This document shows, piece by piece, positions 34,688 to 44,116 of a stretch of 63,282 bases of DNA. The number at the start of each line of letters is the position of its first letter. The first letter of the stretch is position 1. The notes below the pieces were generated by a model, which was given only the letters and a program-made list of their open reading frames with translations, did no database searches and was not told the DNA's origin. Source of the stretch: an uncultured Prevotellaceae bacterium (GTDB lineage Bacteria; Bacteroidota; Bacteroidia; Bacteroidales; Bacteroidaceae); assembly GCA_900320585.1 (NCBI GenBank), contig ONSV01000005.1, positions 1 to 63,282 of the forward strand, in the 5' to 3' direction. The position numbers were made by a program, and so were the translations under genes.

Positions 34688-35194
34688 TCATTTGGGTGAG
34701 CGGCGCAGGCTGTCGACAGCCAAGATGAGCGCGACAGTGAGCACGGTGCTGCCCAAGACACACTCTATCCATCTGAGGATATTGAAGAAGCTAAACATCT
34801 CGAGGGTGAAGAATACCGCGCAATAGGCCGTAACGAAGACGACGACATAGTTGAAGAACGGTTTCTTGCCCAAGACCAGCCTTGAGGGAACAAACTCGCT
34901 GTCGCCCTCACGGGTGACGAACAAGTCGAGCAGGTAGGGTTGTGCCATGGCCGCGAGCGTGAGCGATGCCGCAGAGACTCCCGGCGTATTGGCGAAGATA
35001 TCGAGCGTGATGCCCATGACGAATGCCCATACGAGCATGGCCCATTTGGCCATTCCTTTCCTCATGGCAATCACGAAATAGACATAGAACAGCGGCATGG
35101 CCACTCCGAAGAGCTGCACATGGTTGAAGACGAACACCTGCAAGGCGCACAGACCTACGAAGAGGAGAGGTAGCCGTATGAAATCGTTGTTCAT
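34688..35194 (-). CDS. mreD: Rod shape-determining protein MreD
   Basis: 168 residues with about five hydrophobic helices; FLVLVGLCALQVFVFNHV-type N-terminus and FAMGITLDIFANTPGVSAAS typical of Bacteroidetes MreD. Links MreC/MreB to the wall-synthesis enzymes. Starts 3 nt after mreC. Confidence 0.9.
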   Translation of the reverse strand: MNNDFIRLPLLFVGLCALQVFVFNHVQLFGVAMPLFYVYFVIAMRKGMAKWAMLVWAFVMGITLDIFANTPGVSAASLTLAAMAQPYLLDLFVTREGDSEFVPSRLVLGKKPFFNYVVVFVTAYCAVFFTLEMFSFFNILRWIECVLGSTVLTVALILAVDSLRRSPK

Positions 35195-35197
35195 ATC

Positions 35198-36070
35198 CTA
35201 CTGGTTTCGCTGTGGTTTAATGGAGTCGATGGCCTGGCGGAGAAGGTTGAGCCGCTCGCGCACTGCCGAGTCGTCGATGACGCACACATCGCGCAGACGG
35301 CCAAAGTCGGTGGAGAGCTTCACCTCGAGCCGATACGACAGTCCGTCCTCGGAGTCGCTCTCACGCACCACCTTGCCCACCATGATTCCCGGCGGGAACA
35401 TCGATGAATAACCGCTGGTGACGATGGTGTCGCCCATCTCAAACTGGGCATGGCGGGGGATATCGTCGACATAGGCCACATCCGATGGTCCGCCCTTCCA
35501 GTGCAAATATCCGAAATATCCCCTTCTCTGAATGGCACAACTGATGTTGGACTTTGAGCTGAGGACAGGGATGACAACGGCATAATGGCCGGAGGCCATA
35601 TAGACCACTCCCACCACACCGTTTCCGCATGCCACGCCCATATCGGCGTGCACGCCATCATAGATACCCTTGTCGATGGTGATGAAGTTGTCGACCTTGT
35701 CGACCGAGTTGCTCACCACCTTTGCAGGAATGAGTCTGAACTGCGACAGGATATCCCCCACCCCGCGGTCCACGTAGGTGGAATCATGCTTGATGCGCTC
35801 GTCGGTGAGCTGTGCCCTGAGGATGGCCACCTCGCGCTCCAAGGTCAGGTTTCTCTCGGTGAGTTCCTTGTTCACCGCGTCCTGGTTGATGAAGGCGCTG
35901 ATCTTTGAGTCGGCCTCAAAGGTAATGCCCGAGATATAGTTGGCCGATGAGAACCACACACTGCCCTGGTAGTTGTTATACTGGAACATGAGCACGAGGC
36001 TCACTACCTCGAGCAACACGAATACGAACCAGTAGTTGTATTTCTTCAGGAACTCGATGAGGTTGCGCAT
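35198..36070 (-). CDS. mreC: Rod shape-determining protein MreC
   Basis: 290 residues; N-terminal membrane helix (about 12-30), coiled coil (about 65-95: KELTERNLTLEREVAILRAQL is the region), then the beta-rich periplasmic domain with GDTIVTSGYSSMFPPGIMVG. Scaffold between MreB filament and PBP2. Ten nt after mreB. Confidence 0.95.
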   Translation of the reverse strand: MRNLIEFLKKYNYWFVFVLLEVVSLVLMFQYNNYQGSVWFSSANYISGITFEADSKISAFINQDAVNKELTERNLTLEREVAILRAQLTDERIKHDSTYVDRGVGDILSQFRLIPAKVVSNSVDKVDNFITIDKGIYDGVHADMGVACGNGVVGVVYMASGHYAVVIPVLSSKSNISCAIQRRGYFGYLHWKGGPSDVAYVDDIPRHAQFEMGDTIVTSGYSSMFPPGIMVGKVVRESDSEDGLSYRLEVKLSTDFGRLRDVCVIDDSAVRERLNLLRQAIDSIKPQRNQ

Positions 36071-36080
36071 AGCGAGCCGT

Positions 36081-37103
36081 TTATCTCATCAGGAACGAAT
36101 ACCTATCAACGTTCTTCAGTGCCACACCGGCACCCTTGGCCACGCTGTGGAGCGGGTCTTCGGCGATGTGGAATGGTATTTGAATCTTGTCGTGCAGACG
36201 TTTGTCGAGTCCGCGCAGCAATGCGCCGCCACCTGTGAGGTAGATGCCATTGTGCACGATATCGGCATAGAGCTCGGGCGGTGTCTTCTCGAGTGCCGAG
36301 AGCACGGCATTCTCGATTTTGGCCACGGTCTTGTCGAGGCAATGTGCGATTTCCTGGTAGCACACCGGCACCTCCATAGGCAGTGCGGTGATGCGGTTGG
36401 GTCCGTGCACGATATAGTCTTCGGGAGCCTCATCGCCCAGGTCGGTAAGTGCCGACCCCACATGTATCTTGATACGCTCGGCCATACGCTCGCCCACTTT
36501 CAGGTTGTGCTGGCGGCTCATATAGTCCTGTATGTCGGCCGTGAGGTCATCGCCGGCGATACGAATGGAGTTGTTGGAGACGATACCTCCAAGCGAGATG
36601 ACGGCAATCTCGGTGCTGCCACCACCTATGTCGACAATCATGTTACCCTCCGGAGCCTCCACGTCGATGCCGATACCGATGGCCGCTGCCATAGGCTCGA
36701 AGATGAGGTAGACGTCGCGTCCGTCGGCATGCTCGGCAGAGTCGCGCACGGCGCGCAGCTCCACTTCGGTAGAGCCAGAGGGCACGCCGATGACCATTCG
36801 GAGCGAAGGTGTGAAGAACCGGCTACCGGTATGCACCATCTTGATGAGTCCTCTCATCATCTGCTCACAAGCCGAGAAGTCGGCGATTACGCCATCGCGG
36901 AGTGGTCGGACGGTGCGTATGTTGTCGTGAGTTTTCTCATACATCAACTTGGCTTTCTCGCCCACGGCCAGCATCTTGTCGGTCCGCTTGTCGAGCGCCA
37001 CGACCGAGGGCTCGTCGACCACGATCTTGTCATCACTGATGATGATGGTATTGGCCGTGCCCAGGTCCATCGCTATTTCGCGAGTGAAAGAAAAGAATCC
37101 CAT
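36081..37103 (-). CDS. mreB: Rod shape-determining protein MreB
   Basis: 340 residues of the actin-like fold: MDLGTANTIII phosphate-1, DIGGGSTEIAVISLGG phosphate-2 and LTGGGALLRGLDKRL near the C-terminus. Forms the cytoplasmic filament directing cell elongation. Follows the purH fragment gene on the same strand with a 46-nt gap. Confidence 0.97.
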   Translation of the reverse strand: MGFFSFTREIAMDLGTANTIIISDDKIVVDEPSVVALDKRTDKMLAVGEKAKLMYEKTHDNIRTVRPLRDGVIADFSACEQMMRGLIKMVHTGSRFFTPSLRMVIGVPSGSTEVELRAVRDSAEHADGRDVYLIFEPMAAAIGIGIDVEAPEGNMIVDIGGGSTEIAVISLGGIVSNNSIRIAGDDLTADIQDYMSRQHNLKVGERMAERIKIHVGSALTDLGDEAPEDYIVHGPNRITALPMEVPVCYQEIAHCLDKTVAKIENAVLSALEKTPPELYADIVHNGIYLTGGGALLRGLDKRLHDKIQIPFHIAEDPLHSVAKGAGVALKNVDRYSFLMR

Positions 37104-37149
37104 TTTTTAAGTTTGTCGTGAATATAAATCCGTGTCGTTTGATTGCTGC

Positions 37150-37746
37150 TTACTTGCCAGCAAACCATGAATGGATGGCGGTGTCGTAGTGGCTGCTCAC
37201 ACCGAAAGCGCGCTCGGCGAAGGCCTTTCTGTCGGCCAATGTAGTGCATGCGCCCTTCTCACGAAGGATGTCGACCAGCATGGCATATTCGGCCTTGCTG
37301 GGCACGATGACCACATCATTGAAATTCTTTGCGGCCGCGCGTATGAGCGAGATGCCCCCAATATCGATTTTCTCGATGATATCTTGTTCGGAAGCCCCGC
37401 TTGCCACCGTATCCTCGAAAGGATAGAGGTCGACGACCACGAGGTCGATCTCAGGAATGTCATACTGCTTCATCTGCTCCTTGTCGCCTTCGTTGTCGCG
37501 ACGTCCAAGGATACCACCAAACACCTTGGGGTGCAGCGTCTTCACGCGCCCGCCCAGGATGGAGGGATAGGTGGTGACACTCTCCACGGTCTGGCATTCA
37601 TAACCCAATGACTCAATGAATTGCTGTGTGCCTCCAGTGGAGAGGAACTTCACTCCCTGGGCATTGAGCAGCGCGAGCAGTTCCTCAAGTCCGTCCTTGT
37701 GGAAAACCGACACCAGCGCTGTCTTTATTTGTTTAGAATCTGTCAT
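37150..37746 (-). CDS. purH: IMP cyclohydrolase domain protein (N-terminal half of PurH only)
   Basis: 198 residues corresponding to the MGS-like cyclohydrolase domain of PurH: VSVFHKDGL, STGGTQQFIESLG, LGGRVKTLHPKVFGGIL, DLVVVDLYPFEDTV, IDIGGISLIRAAAKN. It closes FAICAR to IMP. The C-terminal AICAR transformylase domain, fused in most bacterial PurH, is missing; it is encoded separately on the plus strand at 53255. The gene ends naturally after HSWFAGK with no domain remnants downstream. It sits at the head of the mreBCD-mrdA-rodA run, the position of full-length purH in related genomes. Confidence 0.9.
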   Translation of the reverse strand: MTDSKQIKTALVSVFHKDGLEELLALLNAQGVKFLSTGGTQQFIESLGYECQTVESVTTYPSILGGRVKTLHPKVFGGILGRRDNEGDKEQMKQYDIPEIDLVVVDLYPFEDTVASGASEQDIIEKIDIGGISLIRAAAKNFNDVVIVPSKAEYAMLVDILREKGACTTLADRKAFAERAFGVSSHYDTAIHSWFAGK

Positions 37747-37774
37747 TTTTAATTCCCTTTTTATATAGAGTTTG

Positions 37775-37782
37775 CAAAGTTA
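37775..37782 (-). promoter_or_regulatory. -7 element for the purH/mre operon
   Basis: Minus-strand TAACTTTG preceded by TTTTTCG, resembling the end of the 83-bp repeat, though a full repeat is absent here. No good -33 at 19-21 nt. Confidence 0.45.
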
Positions 37783-37841
37783 CGAAAAATTGGATTCATC
37801 GGAGCATATTTGCCCCAAATTTTTATTTTTTTTCCTGAATA

Positions 37842-37872
37842 TTTGATTTATGTTATTTTTATATTAATTTTG
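37842..37872 (+). promoter_or_regulatory. Promoter for purN
   Basis: TTTG (37842-37845), 19-nt spacer, TAATTTTG (37865-37872). The predicted leader to the purN ATG is about 110 nt. Confidence 0.6.
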
Positions 37873-37989
37873 CGGCACGTCTGCCCCCAGTGCCTAACCA
37901 AAGACTACGGCCAGGGCTGGGAAAAGGGCATGGAAACCCGTCTCAAACAAAGAGTGGACAATCGTCGCAAATCTTTCAACCACAACGAC

Positions 37990-38565
37990 ATGAACAAGAC
38001 AAACATAGCGATTTTCGTATCGGGAAGCGGCTCCAACTGCGAGAACCTCATCCGCCATTTCGAGGGTTCCTCCCAAGTGTGTATTTCCTTGGTAGTGAGC
38101 AACCGTCAGGATGCCTACGCCCTGATACGGGCCGAACGGCTGGGCGTTCCCAGCGTAGTGGTGAGCAAGGCGCAGCTCCACTCTCCCGACTATCTGCTCC
38201 CACTTCTTGATGAGTACGGCATTCGCTTCATCGTGCTTGCCGGTTTTCTTCCCCTCATCCCCAATTACCTCATTGAGCGTTTTCCGCGCCGCATCGTGAA
38301 CCTTCACCCCGCCCTTCTGCCCAAATACGGAGGCAAGGGCATGTGGGGCCACCATGTGCATGAGGCCGTGAAAGCAGCGGGCGAGAAAGAGACGGGCATG
38401 ACGGTACACTACGTGAGTGAGGTGTGCGATGGCGGCGAGATTATCGCCCAGTTCTCCGTGCCCCTCTCACCCGACGACTCTGTAGACGACATTGCCGCCA
38501 AGGAGCACGAGCTGGAAATGCAACATTTCCCGGAAGTGGTGGAACGGTTGGTTACCGGGGAATAG
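37990..38565 (+). CDS. purN: Phosphoribosylglycinamide formyltransferase
   Basis: 191 residues; FVSGSGSNCENLI, NRQDAYALIRAERLGVP, VLAGFLPLIPNYLI and VNLHPALLPKYGGKGMWG with the catalytic Asn/His, and DGGEI. Transfers formyl to GAR in purine synthesis. MNKTNIA is the family-like start; an in-frame ATG 60 nt upstream would add a basic stretch. Divergent from purH. Confidence 0.95.
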   Translation: MNKTNIAIFVSGSGSNCENLIRHFEGSSQVCISLVVSNRQDAYALIRAERLGVPSVVVSKAQLHSPDYLLPLLDEYGIRFIVLAGFLPLIPNYLIERFPRRIVNLHPALLPKYGGKGMWGHHVHEAVKAAGEKETGMTVHYVSEVCDGGEIIAQFSVPLSPDDSVDDIAAKEHELEMQHFPEVVERLVTGE

Positions 38566-38573
38566 AATTTCAA

Positions 38574-38620
38574 TTGAAAGGAGTTCAGGAGTTACAGAAG
38601 TTCAGGAGTTCAGACATTAC
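38574..38620 (+). repeat. Octamer repeat array, copy 3
   Basis: TTGAAAGGAGTTCAGGAGTT, then A, then CAGAAGTT CAGGAGTT CAGACATTAC. It begins 8 nt after the purN stop. It matches copy 2 except one base over 42 nt and shares its CAGACATTAC end with copy 1. Confidence 0.85.
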
Positions 38621-38705
38621 TAAGGACGAAATTTTCGACCTTTCAAAAAAGCCGTCGAGAAAGTTTTCACAGTGCTTTCACTTTACTTTCACACATAAAG
38701 AAAAA

Positions 38706-38730
38706 GCAGTTGGGTGTATCACCTAACTGC
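38706..38730. terminator. Bidirectional terminator between purN and tRNA-Met
   Basis: 10-bp stem GCAGTTGGGT/ACCTAACTGC (one G-T pair) with loop GTATC-like, T-rich flanks on both strands (CTTTATTTC on plus; CTTTTTCTTT on minus). Confidence 0.75.
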
Positions 38731-38754
38731 CTTTATTTCTATACTTCATCTTGG

Positions 38755-38828
38755 TAGCGGGAGCCGGGATTGAACCGGCGACCTCATGATTATGAATCAT
38801 GCGCTCTAACCAGCTGAGCTATCCCGCC
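38755..38828 (-). tRNA. tRNA-Met (CAT)
   Basis: Minus-strand cloverleaf; acceptor 38822-38828 (GGCGGGA) with 38756-38762 (TCCCGCT; the first pair is G-T), anticodon stem CATGA/TCATG around TTCATAA, T-loop GGTTCGATC, discriminator A. Elongator-type by pairing; lysidine-modified Ile or initiator use cannot be excluded from sequence alone. Confidence 0.85.
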
Positions 38829-38847
38829 ATCATGTTTTAAGCGGGTG

Positions 38848-38878
38848 CAAAGGTAATCATTTTTTTGTTTCTGCCAAA
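38848..38878 (-). promoter_or_regulatory. Promoter of tRNA-Met
   Basis: Minus-strand TTTG (38875-38878), 19-nt spacer, TACCTTTG (38848-38855). Confidence 0.7.
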
Positions 38879-38981
38879 AAAAATCCCTCTTTTTTTCTTT
38901 TACCATGCAAAATAAGTCAAAAAAATATTGTAAATATAGGATGCGGTTCGGAAATGAAAACAAAAAAACTTCGTATTTTGT

Positions 38982-39012
38982 TTTGCACTATGCTCGGCTT
39001 TCACTATATTTG
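38982..39012 (+). promoter_or_regulatory. Promoter of the START-like gene
   Basis: TTTG (38982-38985), 19-nt spacer, TATATTTG (39005-39012); 34 nt from the -7 box to the chosen ATG. Confidence 0.6.
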
Positions 39013-39046
39013 CGACTGGTATGACACCTTATCCTTTTTGACGCAG

Positions 39047-39445
39047 ATGAAAAAAGAACAAATTGAAATTGAATACAGCCTAAGATCCACCTCCCCCAAC
39101 CTTATCTGGAGAATCATCAGCACCGAAGGAGGCCTGCAAAAGTGGCTTGCCGACGACGTGAAAGCTGTGGAAGACAAATTCTTCTTCACCTGGGGAGACG
39201 AATGGAGGCACCATGAGAAACGATGCGCCAACAAACTGGAATGCATACGCCATAGTCATATCCGCCTGCGCTGGGATGACGAGACCGACCCTGACGCCTA
39301 TTTGGAACTGCGCATGGTGCATAACGAGATGACCGATGGCTACAGCCTCCATGTGACTGACTTTGCCTTGCCCGAGGACCTTGACAGCCTCTATGACATC
39401 TGGGAGCAGAATTTCGACCAGCTCCGTCTTGCCACAGGCCTCTGA
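39047..39445 (+). CDS. START-like (AHSA1/START_2-type) domain protein
   Basis: 132 residues from MKKEQIEIEY; the upstream part of the longer frame would precede the promoter's start site and is untranslated. NLIWRIISTEGGLQKWLADDV and FFFTWGDEWRHHEKR, then LHVTDFALPEDLDSLYDIWEQN, are features of the small SRPBCC/START-like fold common in Bacteroidetes. Ligand unknown. The downstream gene has its own -7 box. Confidence 0.85.
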   Translation: MKKEQIEIEYSLRSTSPNLIWRIISTEGGLQKWLADDVKAVEDKFFFTWGDEWRHHEKRCANKLECIRHSHIRLRWDDETDPDAYLELRMVHNEMTDGYSLHVTDFALPEDLDSLYDIWEQNFDQLRLATGL

Positions 39446-39571
39446 CCTTATCGCCTGGGACTGGAGGCTCTCCTGTAAAATGAAAGGACCGGGCACAGCC
39501 GCCTCTCACACCCTTCGAATTGGAAAACGAATAAAAAACCTAAAAAATGGGAGTTTCTAATAAAATTGTCG

Positions 39572-39579
39572 TAATTTTG
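39572..39579 (+). promoter_or_regulatory. -7 element before the LptF/LptG gene
   Basis: TAATTTTG, 39 nt before the ATG; only a weak upstream TTTC. Confidence 0.45.
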
Positions 39580-39618
39580 CAGTTCGACAACAAATCCGTG
39601 TAACAGTCTACGCTCGCG

Positions 39619-41419
39619 ATGTTAGGGATAAAGAGACTCCATGTGATGATCATCAAGCAGTTCGCACTGCTTTTTGTCGGCACATTCTTCATCAGCCTTT
39701 TCGTGCTGATGATGCAGTTTGTGTGGCAATATGTGGACACCCTCATCGGCAAAGGCCTCACGCTCGACATCCTGGGGCAGTTTTTCTGGTACATGTCGCT
39801 GATGATGGTTCCACAAGCCCTCCCACTGGCCATCCTCCTCTCCTCACTCATCACCTTCGGCAACTTGGGCGAGAGTTCGGAACTCACCGCCATCAAGGCC
39901 GCCGGCATCTCGCTGATGCAGGTGCTGCTACCACTCGCCGTCATCGTGGTGGGCATCGCTTGCGGCTCGTTCTATTTCCAGAACAACGTGGGTCCCGACT
40001 CCAAGAAGAAGATGGCCCGGCTGCTCATCTCGATGAAGCAGAAGAGTCCGGAACTGGAGATTCCCGAGGGCATCTTCTACGACGGCATTCCCCAATGCAA
40101 CATCTACGTGCAGCGCAAAGACCTGAACACCGGCATGCTCTATGGCATCATGATCTACAGGATGACCAACAGCTACGACGATGCCGCCATCATCCTCGCC
40201 GACTCGGGCATGCTTCAGTCGACCGCCGAGAAAAAGCACCTGCAACTGAGTCTCTACAGCGGTGAGTGGTTCGAGAACATGCGCTCGTCGGAGTTGGGCG
40301 GTGACGCCACGGTGCCCTACCGCCGCGAGACATTCTGGAAGAAACGCATCCTGATAGACTTCGACGGCGACTTCAACCTGGCCGACGCCAATGTATGGGG
40401 ACAGAACGCACAGGCCAAGAGCCTGAACCAGATACGTATCGACATCGACTCACTCAACCACACCTACGACAGCATCGGGCGCACCTATTTCACCGATGCC
40501 AAGAAAATCACCTATGCCATACAAGGCGCCTCGAAGGCCGACTCGCTGCGTGCCCTCCAGGCCTCACGCAGGCAAGAATACAACTTCGACAGCCTCTACA
40601 ACAAGTTGTCGGCCGACAAGCAGCGCATGGCCGTGAACAATGCCCTGTCGAAGGTGAACCAGCACATGAGCGAGCTCGACTTCAAGAGCATGGTGACCCA
40701 GGAAGGCGACTACGACCTCCGCCTGCACAAGATAGAGGCCATCAACAAGTTCGTGCTCGCCTTCTCGTGTATCATCTTCTTCTTCATCGGAGCGCCCCTT
40801 GGCGCCATCATCCGCAAGGGTGGCCTTGGCATTCCCATCATCGTCTCGGTGGTGGTGTTCATCATCTTCTACATCCTCGACAACACCGGCTACCGCATGG
40901 CCCGTGGCGGCATGTGGGCCATCTGGTTTGGAAAGCGCCTTGCCACCGCCGTGCTCGCCCCCACCGCCGTGTTCGTGACCTACAAGGCCAGAGCTCACCC
41001 GCCTGAGCGAGGAGGTGACCACCTATGCCCACGAGCACAACCTGAAGTCGCCCCCGAACATCATCAAGGTGTTCTTCAAATACCAGCCCGACCACGAGAT
41101 AGAGCGCATCAGCGAGGAACTCGAGGCGGTGATAGAGGACCTGGGCAACACCCGCGACCGGACGGTCATCTCGCAACTGAGCCGCTACCCCATCGTGTCG
41201 GAGAAGGCCCACACGCGTCCGTTCGAGCGCAAGTGGCTCAACATCATGGCCGCCATCCTGGTTCCGCTGGGTGCCTTCCTCTACATCCGCATGTGGACCT
41301 TCAGGCTCCGCCTGCTCAAGGACCTGCGGGTAATCAAGCAGACCAACAACAACATCATCGCGCATATCAAGGAAAAAAGACTTGACCATTCGCCCTCAAA
41401 AAACGACATTACATTATAA
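39619..41419 (+). CDS. LptF/LptG-family LPS export permease, frameshifted
   Basis: The first ~455 residues (frame of 39619) are a YjgP/YjgQ permease: N-terminal helices [17 protein letters not shown] and [21 protein letters not shown], a periplasmic domain, and C-terminal helices to [11 protein letters not shown]. After ~40989 that frame becomes Pro/Arg/His-rich nonsense to 41385, while the +1 frame reads [19 protein letters not shown] and ends in a final membrane helix and stop at 41419. One extra base near 40990 would join them. The intact protein would pump LPS with LptB and LptA. Essential function suggests a sequencing or assembly error, or a slippage event, rather than a dead gene. Confidence 0.8.
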
Positions 41420-41423
41420 TATT

Positions 41424-42629
41424 ATGGAACAAATCATCATCGACCGCATAGAAGACGCCGTGAATGACTTCCGCGAAGGAAAATTCGTCATCGTAGTCGA
41501 CGACGAGGACCGCGAGAACGAAGGCGACCTCATCATCGCCGCCGAGAAAATCACCGCCGAGAAGGTGAACTTCATGCTCAAGCATGCCCGTGGGGTGCTC
41601 TGTGCGCCCATCACCATCTCCAGGTGCAAGGAGCTCGACCTGCCCCGCCAGGTGTCGGAGAACACATCGGTGCTCGGCACCCCCTTCACCGTGACCATCG
41701 ACAAGCTTGAAGGCTGCTCCACCGGCGTGAGCGCCCACGACCGCGCCGAGACCATCAAGGCTCTCGCCGACCCCGCGTCGACCCCTGCCACCTTCGGCCG
41801 TCCCGGCCACGTCAACCCCCTCTACGCCCAAGACCACGGCGTGCTGAGGCGCAGCGGCCACACCGAGGCCGCCATCGACCTGTGCCACTTGGCCGGTCTC
41901 TACCCCGCCGGCGCGCTGATGGAGATCATGAACGACGACGGCACGATGGCCCGGTTGCCCGAGCTGAAGAAGATGGCCGAGGAGTTTGACCTGAAAATCA
42001 TCTCCATCAAAGACATGATTGCCTACCGCCTGCAGCGCGACTCGCTCATCGAGGTGGGCAGCGAGGTGGACCTGCCCACCCACTATGGCCAATTCAAGCT
42101 CATCCCCTTCCGCCAGAAGAGCAACGGCATCGAGCACTTCGCCCTCACCAAAGGCACCTGGGACGACGAGCCCGTGCTCGTGAGGGTGCACTCCTCGTGC
42201 TCTACCGGCGACATCCTGGGCAGCATGCGCTGCGACTGCGGCGAGCAACTGCACAAGTCGCTCGAGATGATAGAGAAAGAAGGCAAGGGCGTGCTCGTAT
42301 ACATGCAGCAGGAAGGCCGCGGCATCGGCCTGATGAACAAGATAGCCGCCTACAAGTTGCAGGAGGAAGGCTACGACACCGTGGATGCCAACACCCACCT
42401 CGGCTTCAAGCCCGACGAGCGCGACTACGGCTGCGGTGCCCAGATGCTGCGCCACCTGGGCATCCACAAGATGCGGCTGCTCACCAACAATCCCGTGAAG
42501 CGCGTGGGCCTCGAGGCCTATGGCCTTGAGATTGTGGAGAACGTGCCCATCGAGACCACCCCCAACCCCTACAACATCAACTACCTCAGAACCAAGAAAG
42601 AGCGCATGGGCCACACCCTGCACCTGTAG
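41424..42629 (+). CDS. ribBA: Bifunctional DHBP synthase/GTP cyclohydrolase II
   Basis: 401 residues from [13 protein letters not shown], 4 nt after the permease stop. N-terminal Rib[17 protein letters not shown] and [20 protein letters not shown]-terminal Rib[21 protein letters not shown] zinc site and [13 protein letters not shown]. Makes both precursors of riboflavin. Next gene is an aminotransferase 81 nt on. Confidence 0.97.
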   Translation: MEQIIIDRIEDAVNDFREGKFVIVVDDEDRENEGDLIIAAEKITAEKVNFMLKHARGVLCAPITISRCKELDLPRQVSENTSVLGTPFTVTIDKLEGCSTGVSAHDRAETIKALADPASTPATFGRPGHVNPLYAQDHGVLRRSGHTEAAIDLCHLAGLYPAGALMEIMNDDGTMARLPELKKMAEEFDLKIISIKDMIAYRLQRDSLIEVGSEVDLPTHYGQFKLIPFRQKSNGIEHFALTKGTWDDEPVLVRVHSSCSTGDILGSMRCDCGEQLHKSLEMIEKEGKGVLVYMQQEGRGIGLMNKIAAYKLQEEGYDTVDANTHLGFKPDERDYGCGAQMLRHLGIHKMRLLTNNPVKRVGLEAYGLEIVENVPIETTPNPYNINYLRTKKERMGHTLHL

Positions 42630-42710
42630 TAGGGTGCCAAGCACCCCATGATGCAATAAAGTGCCCTTTTGCACGTTAAGAAAACAGCAAACCACCAAAC
42701 ACCGACAGAC

Positions 42711-43904
42711 ATGGCAAAATTATCAGAACGCCTCAACCGCCTCGCCCCCTCCGCCACCCTCGTGATGTCGCAGAAGAGCAGCGAGATGAAAGCCCAGGGC
42801 ATCGATGTGATCAACCTCAGCGTTGGTGAGCCCGACTTCAACACCCCCGACGCCATCAAGGAAAGCGCCAAGCAAGCCATCGACGAGAACTACTCCCGCT
42901 ATTCTCCCGTTCCCGGCTACCCAGGCCTACGCAAGGCCATCTGCGAGAAGTTGCTGAAGGAGAACCATCTGGAATATGCCCCCAACGAGATACTCGTGTC
43001 GAACGGAGCGAAGCAGTGCGTCTGCAACACGGTGCTCGCCCTTGTCGACGACGGCGACGAGGTTATCATCCCCGCCCCCTACTGGGTGAGTTACCCCCAG
43101 ATGGTGAAACTTGCCGGCGGCATCCCCGTCATCGTGCCCACTGGCTTCGGCCAGAACTTCAAGATGACCGCCGCCCAGCTCGAGGCCGCCATCACACCGA
43201 AGACCCGCATGATCATCCTCTGCTCGCCCAGCAACCCTACCGGCAGCGTGTACACCAAGGAGGAGCTCCGCTCGCTGGCCGAAGTCATCCTCGCCCACGA
43301 CGACCTCTTCGTGCTGGCCGACGAGATTTACGAGCACATCAACTACACCGGGCATCATGAGAGCATCGCCCAGTTTGAGGGAATGAAAGACCGCGCCATC
43401 ATCATCAACGGCGTGTCGAAGGCCTATGCCATGACCGGGTGGCGTATCGGCTTCATGGCCGCCCCCGAATGGATTGTCAAGGGCTGCAACAAGCTGCAAG
43501 GCCAATATACCAGCGGAGCCTGCTCGGTGAGCCAGAAAGCCGCCGAGGCCGCCTATGTGCTGCCGCAAGACTGCGTGGAGGAGATGCGCCAGGCCTTTGA
43601 GCGCCGCCGCGACCTCATCGTGTCGCTCGCCAAGGACATCCCCGGACTCGAGGTGAACGTGCCCGAGGGCGCCTTCTACCTCTTCCCCAAGTGCGACTCC
43701 TTCTTCGGCAAGAGCGACGGCACCACCACCATCGCCACCTCCACCGACCTGGCCCTCTACCTGCTCGAGCGCGCCCATGTGGCCACCGTGGCCGGCGACG
43801 CCTTCGGCGACCCCCAGTGTTTCAGGATGAGTTACGCCACCAGCGACGACAACATCCGCGAGGCCATGCGCCGAATCAAGGAGGCACTCTCGGCCTTGCA
43901 TTGA
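42711..43904 (+). CDS. Pyridoxal-phosphate-dependent aspartate/aromatic aminotransferase
   Basis: 397 residues, class I aminotransferase: LSVGEPDFNTPDAI, SNGAKQCVCNTVLAL, PAPYWVSYPQM, CSPSNPTGSVY, the PLP lysine in NGVSKAYAMTGWRIGFM, and an arginine near the end (CFRMSYATSDDNI). Likely an aspartate aminotransferase (aspC-type) by length and N-terminal ERLNRLAPSATL; substrate range not readable. The start is ATG 42711 rather than an upstream codon. Confidence 0.93.
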   Translation: MAKLSERLNRLAPSATLVMSQKSSEMKAQGIDVINLSVGEPDFNTPDAIKESAKQAIDENYSRYSPVPGYPGLRKAICEKLLKENHLEYAPNEILVSNGAKQCVCNTVLALVDDGDEVIIPAPYWVSYPQMVKLAGGIPVIVPTGFGQNFKMTAAQLEAAITPKTRMIILCSPSNPTGSVYTKEELRSLAEVILAHDDLFVLADEIYEHINYTGHHESIAQFEGMKDRAIIINGVSKAYAMTGWRIGFMAAPEWIVKGCNKLQGQYTSGACSVSQKAAEAAYVLPQDCVEEMRQAFERRRDLIVSLAKDIPGLEVNVPEGAFYLFPKCDSFFGKSDGTTTIATSTDLALYLLERAHVATVAGDAFGDPQCFRMSYATSDDNIREAMRRIKEALSALH

Positions 43905-43990
43905 CAAGCACTGAGGGCAGAGTAATGGCAAAAACTCAAAAAGTGATTGTTAAAAATCCTTAATCAAGAGATTAGTTTCATCTAAATTAT

Positions 43991-43998
43991 TATCTTTG
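43991..43998 (+). promoter_or_regulatory. -7 element before exbB
   Basis: TATCTTTG followed by CGAAG, about 118 nt before the exbB ATG; leader AT-rich. Confidence 0.5.
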
Positions 43999-44116
43999 CG
44001 AAGTTAATGTCTATACTATATCTACGCTTAAACGCATAAAACCTTAAGTATTATTAATATCGACATTTTTATAACTTAAATTTATTAATAACTTAAATCA
44101 ACAAATTAAAAAAATT

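Noticed and set aside
38755-38828. Initiator tRNA-fMet
   Set aside because: The first acceptor pair is G-T rather than the C-A mismatch of initiators, and the anticodon stem lacks the three G-C pairs (GGG/CCC).
41409-42698. 429-codon antisense frame over ribBA
   Set aside because: No promoter or domain; the sense strand has RibBA with all catalytic motifs.
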